Origin: an uncultured Clostridia bacterium
GTDB lineage: Bacteria; Bacillota; Clostridia; TANB77; CAG-508
NCBI GenBank assembly: GCA_947584125.1
Contig: CANPWI010000070.1
Coordinates: 1 to 7,562, forward strand
Reading direction: 5' to 3'
Length of the DNA stretch: 7,562 bases
This document shows positions 4,324-7,562 of the stretch, one piece after another. Within the stretch, counting starts at the first letter, position 1, and every line of letters begins with the position of its first letter. Below the pieces are notes generated by a model. It was not told where the DNA came from. It did not search any database and saw only the letters and a list, made by a program, of their open reading frames with translations. The position numbers were made by a program, and so were the translations under genes.

Positions 4324-7300
4324 ATGAGAAAATTTTTAAATAAACTTGTTACTATTACATGTTTATCTGTAATTTGTGTACCTGTATTTTCAACGTATGT
4401 AAATGCAAGTACTTTTATTGTTCAAAATGTTGAATATACTTATGAAAATGATATTTACAAAAACGGATTTGAAGATACTTATTTATTTGAAACAACAGAT
4501 TCTGTTGTTACTACAAAAACTGGTCTATCTCGTACAATACCAGAAACATTTGGTAGATATTCAAGAGAAGAATATCCTATACCTAATGTAAGCCAACCTG
4601 GTAGTGAAGAAAAATTCAACTTAATAAAAGAAGAAAATATTGAAATTATGGATAAAGTTGAAACTGACATTCAAAATGGAACATTAAAAAAACATATTTC
4701 AGCAGATGGTCAATTTTATGGTTCTATACCAAATGATGTAAAAGCTGTAGAAAAAATAGTATATTTTAATACAAATTTAAAAGGTTCACATTCATTAGCT
4801 GTTTACATTCCTGCTGGTGAAATTGCAACTGTTACAATACCTGAAGAATATTTATATTTAGCTGAGCAAGGAAAACTTAAAATTCGTGTTGGTCTTGTAG
4901 AAACTAATGCTGATAATTATGGAAGAAATAATGGAGTAGAAAATAGAATGCCAAGACTTGGAAAAGAGTTTACTATAACTGATACTACAACAAAAGTTGG
5001 AACTCCATTTGGTGGAATGGTATATTTATTCTGTACAACAGATACACCTGATGAACTTACAATTCCAGTTACAGTTAGTGGTGCTGTTGATACACCATAT
5101 TATGACTTAGGTTCTACTACAAAAGAACAATGGGATATTGCAAAAAATGCTCCTGGTTTATATGCAGAATTTAGAACACCTTATATAAGATTTATGGTTC
5201 CAAGTTCAACAATAAGAAATATTGAAGACCCTTATGATATTTTAAGCTTTTGGCATAATGTTGCATCATTAAGTACATATCCTTTTGGAGCACAATCAAG
5301 AACTTTACCAATATCTATGATATTTGACCCTTATGTAGCTGTTGGTGCTGCTTATGCAACTGTTGGTGCTTGGATTTGTAATATGCCAACTAGTTGGGCT
5401 GCTGGTTCACTAAGTTATGATTCTATTATGAAAAGCGGTTGTTGGGGAACAATACATGAATTTAACCATCATTGGCAAGGTACATATAACTCTACTGGTA
5501 GATGGGGAATTGGTGATCCTACTGAGGTCACAAATAATGTAATGAATGCTGCAAGTTACATTCTATATACAAATATAGCTTGTGGAAGAAATGAAAATGG
5601 TATAAGTGATACATGGAATAAAATTGCAGACCCATATTGTAACTTAAAAAATGTATTAGATGTTTCTAAAACAACACCTGATGCACCTATAAATAGTCCT
5701 TTTATGTATGCATCATTTATGCATGAGTTTGGTGTTCAAACATACTTAGAAGTAATAAGATCTAACTATTATGGAGGAACATATAATGGTGTAACTTTAC
5801 CAGCTTATAATTCTGGCGATTCTCGTTATGATGATTTAGCATATCGTACATGTGTTGTAGTTGGAAAAGATTTATCATATTATTTTAAAGATATATTACA
5901 TTTTGATTTATCAGATGAAACTATTCAAAAAATTAAGAACTTAAATTTTGAACAATATATTCCTGTTCAAAACTTATATGCAGCTGGTATCTACGGAATA
6001 GAAACTGGAAGACCTTATTACATACCAAATAGTGAATATACTTTTGATTTTAATAAATATATGGTTTCTCCAGGTGATGTAGAAATTGTTGAAGTTGGTA
6101 CACCAAATTTTGGTACATTAACACCTAACAGTGATGGAACTTATTTATATACTCCAGACACAAATTTACCAGAAAATACTGTTGATGCATTTACATTAAA
6201 AGTAAAAGTTTCTGCAAACGGAGTTACACAAGAAAGAACTTTAATATGTAAGCCTGCTATTGAATATAATACAAGTAAAATTGAGACTTATGATATATCT
6301 AATTCTAATACAGATACATTAATTGAACAAGCTAAAAATATTTCGCCAGCAACTGTAAGCTACTCTCAAACAGTAAATTATACAACTGTTCAAGGAAATA
6401 ATTTAACAAAAGGAACTGGTTACTTTAATGTATCAGAAGATGGAATTTATGAATTCCAAGCTTATGGGGATGACAAAATTAAATTTATCTTGAATGTAGA
6501 CGGAAAAGATTATACTTCTACTACAAATACATATACTGCTGGAGTTGGAAATGCTTATTCTAGTGGAGGATGCACACACTTTACAGTTACATTAAAGAAA
6601 GACACACCTTATCAATATGTTTTATATGCTAATAATACTGGTGGAGCTGGTGCTGGAAAAGTAGCTTATAGAAAATTACAAAATGCTTCAGATACAAACT
6701 CTGATGTTAGTACTTTTCAAAATTTACCTTCACCATACCAAAATGCACAAGATATGAATAAGGTAACAGATAAAACTTTTAAATTACCTGAAAATCCTTA
6801 TTATGAAAGACCACTATATAAGCAAAAAGATAAAATAGTACTTGACTTAGATAATGCACAAGTTCTAAAAACTCCTGCTGCTCAAGGTAGTGATGGAAAT
6901 GTTCAAAGTATGCTTGATGGAGATTATTCAACATTTTTCCATTCAAGATGGTGGGGTAACGGAATTACACCTTTCCCACATGAATATATAATTGATTTAG
7001 GAGAAGAAAAAACATTTAATGAAATAAGCATTTACACTCGTGCAAGCAATACAAATGGTACTATAGGAGATTACGAAATATATGTAGCAAATGAATATGA
7101 TGAAGAAAATACAAAATGGAATCTTATTGCTGAAGATAAAACTAGACAAAATAACAATGTTTCTACAACAATATCTGCTGATGTAGATTATGTTACAGCA
7201 AGATACTTAAAAATAAATGCTTTAAATAATAAAGATGAAAATAATAATTTTACTATAATTTCTGAAATAGAGGTTTCTAATAAAACTCCTATAAATAAAG

Positions 7301-7562
7301 TTATTGCTCAAAATTCTAGTTTAATTTTATATAACGGAAATTGGACAAAAAATGTAAACGGAAATTACATAAATGGTGCTACTTATAATTCAACTAATGG
7401 TAGTGTATGTTATGGATTTTCTGGAACTGAAACTGCAATATATTCTTTAACAGATGCAGTTATAAATGTAAGTATAGATTTTGGAGATTTTAAACAATAT
7501 AATATAAAAGGCTCTTCAAATTCTCCTTCTATTATATTAAATAACCTTAGTGATGAAATTCA
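4324..7562 (+). CDS. Secreted M60-family (enhancin/mucinase-like) zinc metallopeptidase, C-terminus off the right edge
   Basis: At least 1079 residues are open to the window edge. Residues 1-28 are a signal peptide (basic start, hydrophobic core, VNA before Ser29), so the protein is exported. The M60 region spans about 145-540. It has the early VYIPAGE strand (160-166) and the gluzincin motif HEFNH (His378, Glu379, His382), with Glu401 in TEVTNN as the likely third zinc ligand, 18 residues after His382. All key residues are present, so an active enzyme is expected. M60-like peptidases cleave glycoproteins such as mucins. Downstream are a cadherin- or Ig-like repeat (about 570-640, FGTLTPNSDGTYLYTP), a PA14-like beta domain (about 675-785, GDDKIKFILNVDG), and an F5/8 type C or CBM32-like domain (about 843-987, MLDGDYSTFFHS). 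A further beta domain starts near 995 (LYNGNW, YGFSGTE) and is truncated. No cell-wall anchor is visible within the window. Confidence 0.93.
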   Translation, partial: MRKFLNKLVTITCLSVICVPVFSTYVNASTFIVQNVEYTYENDIYKNGFEDTYLFETTDSVVTTKTGLSRTIPETFGRYSREEYPIPNVSQPGSEEKFNLIKEENIEIMDKVETDIQNGTLKKHISADGQFYGSIPNDVKAVEKIVYFNTNLKGSHSLAVYIPAGEIATVTIPEEYLYLAEQGKLKIRVGLVETNADNYGRNNGVENRMPRLGKEFTITDTTTKVGTPFGGMVYLFCTTDTPDELTIPVTVSGAVDTPYYDLGSTTKEQWDIAKNAPGLYAEFRTPYIRFMVPSSTIRNIEDPYDILSFWHNVASLSTYPFGAQSRTLPISMIFDPYVAVGAAYATVGAWICNMPTSWAAGSLSYDSIMKSGCWGTIHEFNHHWQGTYNSTGRWGIGDPTEVTNNVMNAASYILYTNIACGRNENGISDTWNKIADPYCNLKNVLDVSKTTPDAPINSPFMYASFMHEFGVQTYLEVIRSNYYGGTYNGVTLPAYNSGDSRYDDLAYRTCVVVGKDLSYYFKDILHFDLSDETIQKIKNLNFEQYIPVQNLYAAGIYGIETGRPYYIPNSEYTFDFNKYMVSPGDVEIVEVGTPNFGTLTPNSDGTYLYTPDTNLPENTVDAFTLKVKVSANGVTQERTLICKPAIEYNTSKIETYDISNSNTDTLIEQAKNISPATVSYSQTVNYTTVQGNNLTKGTGYFNVSEDGIYEFQAYGDDKIKFILNVDGKDYTSTTNTYTAGVGNAYSSGGCTHFTVTLKKDTPYQYVLYANNTGGAGAGKVAYRKLQNASDTNSDVSTFQNLPSPYQNAQDMNKVTDKTFKLPENPYYERPLYKQKDKIVLDLDNAQVLKTPAAQGSDGNVQSMLDGDYSTFFHSRWWGNGITPFPHEYIIDLGEEKTFNEISIYTRASNTNGTIGDYEIYVANEYDEENTKWNLIAEDKTRQNNNVSTTISADVDYVTARYLKINALNNKDENNNFTIISEIEVSNKTPINKVIAQNSSLILYNGNWTKNVNGNYINGATYNSTNGSVCYGFSGTETAIYSLTDAVINVSIDFGDFKQYNIKGSSNSPSIILNNLSDEI

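Overview
The window is AT-rich, uses the standard code (TGG for Trp; TGA and TAA as stops) and has strong GGAG-type ribosome binding sites and sigma-A-like promoters. With the protein families present, this suggests a low-GC Bacillota, most likely an uncultured gut Clostridia lineage. That assignment is inference from composition and gene content; no taxonomic marker gene is present.

Layout, left to right. Positions 1-1830 (minus strand) hold a large surface protein that runs off the left edge. It has a prepilin-like N-terminus, a linker, and modules of GLUG repeats. A single-base frameshift near 1379-1391 splits it into two open frames. Positions 1831-2060 are non-coding and carry a 135-bp inverted-repeat element (1885-2019) with a GC-rich core. 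One end of this element appears to supply the -35 box of the surface-protein promoter. Positions 2055-2284 (minus) form a compact unit: a canonical promoter, a ribosome binding site, a 43-codon ORF containing a (CA)12 dinucleotide tract, and a hairpin terminator. Positions 2322-4200 (minus) hold a monocistronic gene for a divergent DnaB-type helicase, with its own promoter and terminator. From 4263 to the right edge (plus) lies a divergently transcribed secreted M60-type zinc metallopeptidase with several accessory binding-type domains, cut by the window edge.

How the genes relate. The M60 peptidase family is associated with mucin glycoproteins and the GLUG protein looks like an exported or cell-surface structure, so both fit a host-mucus or surface-interaction lifestyle. 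They are not in one operon. The helicase between them has no replication partner in view and its role is unclear.

The least explained part is 1885-2284. The small ORF has every signal of a real transcription unit, and its coding frame passes through a long dinucleotide repeat. Any gain or loss of repeat units other than a multiple of three would truncate the peptide just after the tract. This is the best candidate for something undescribed, but whether the peptide is made is not shown by the sequence.
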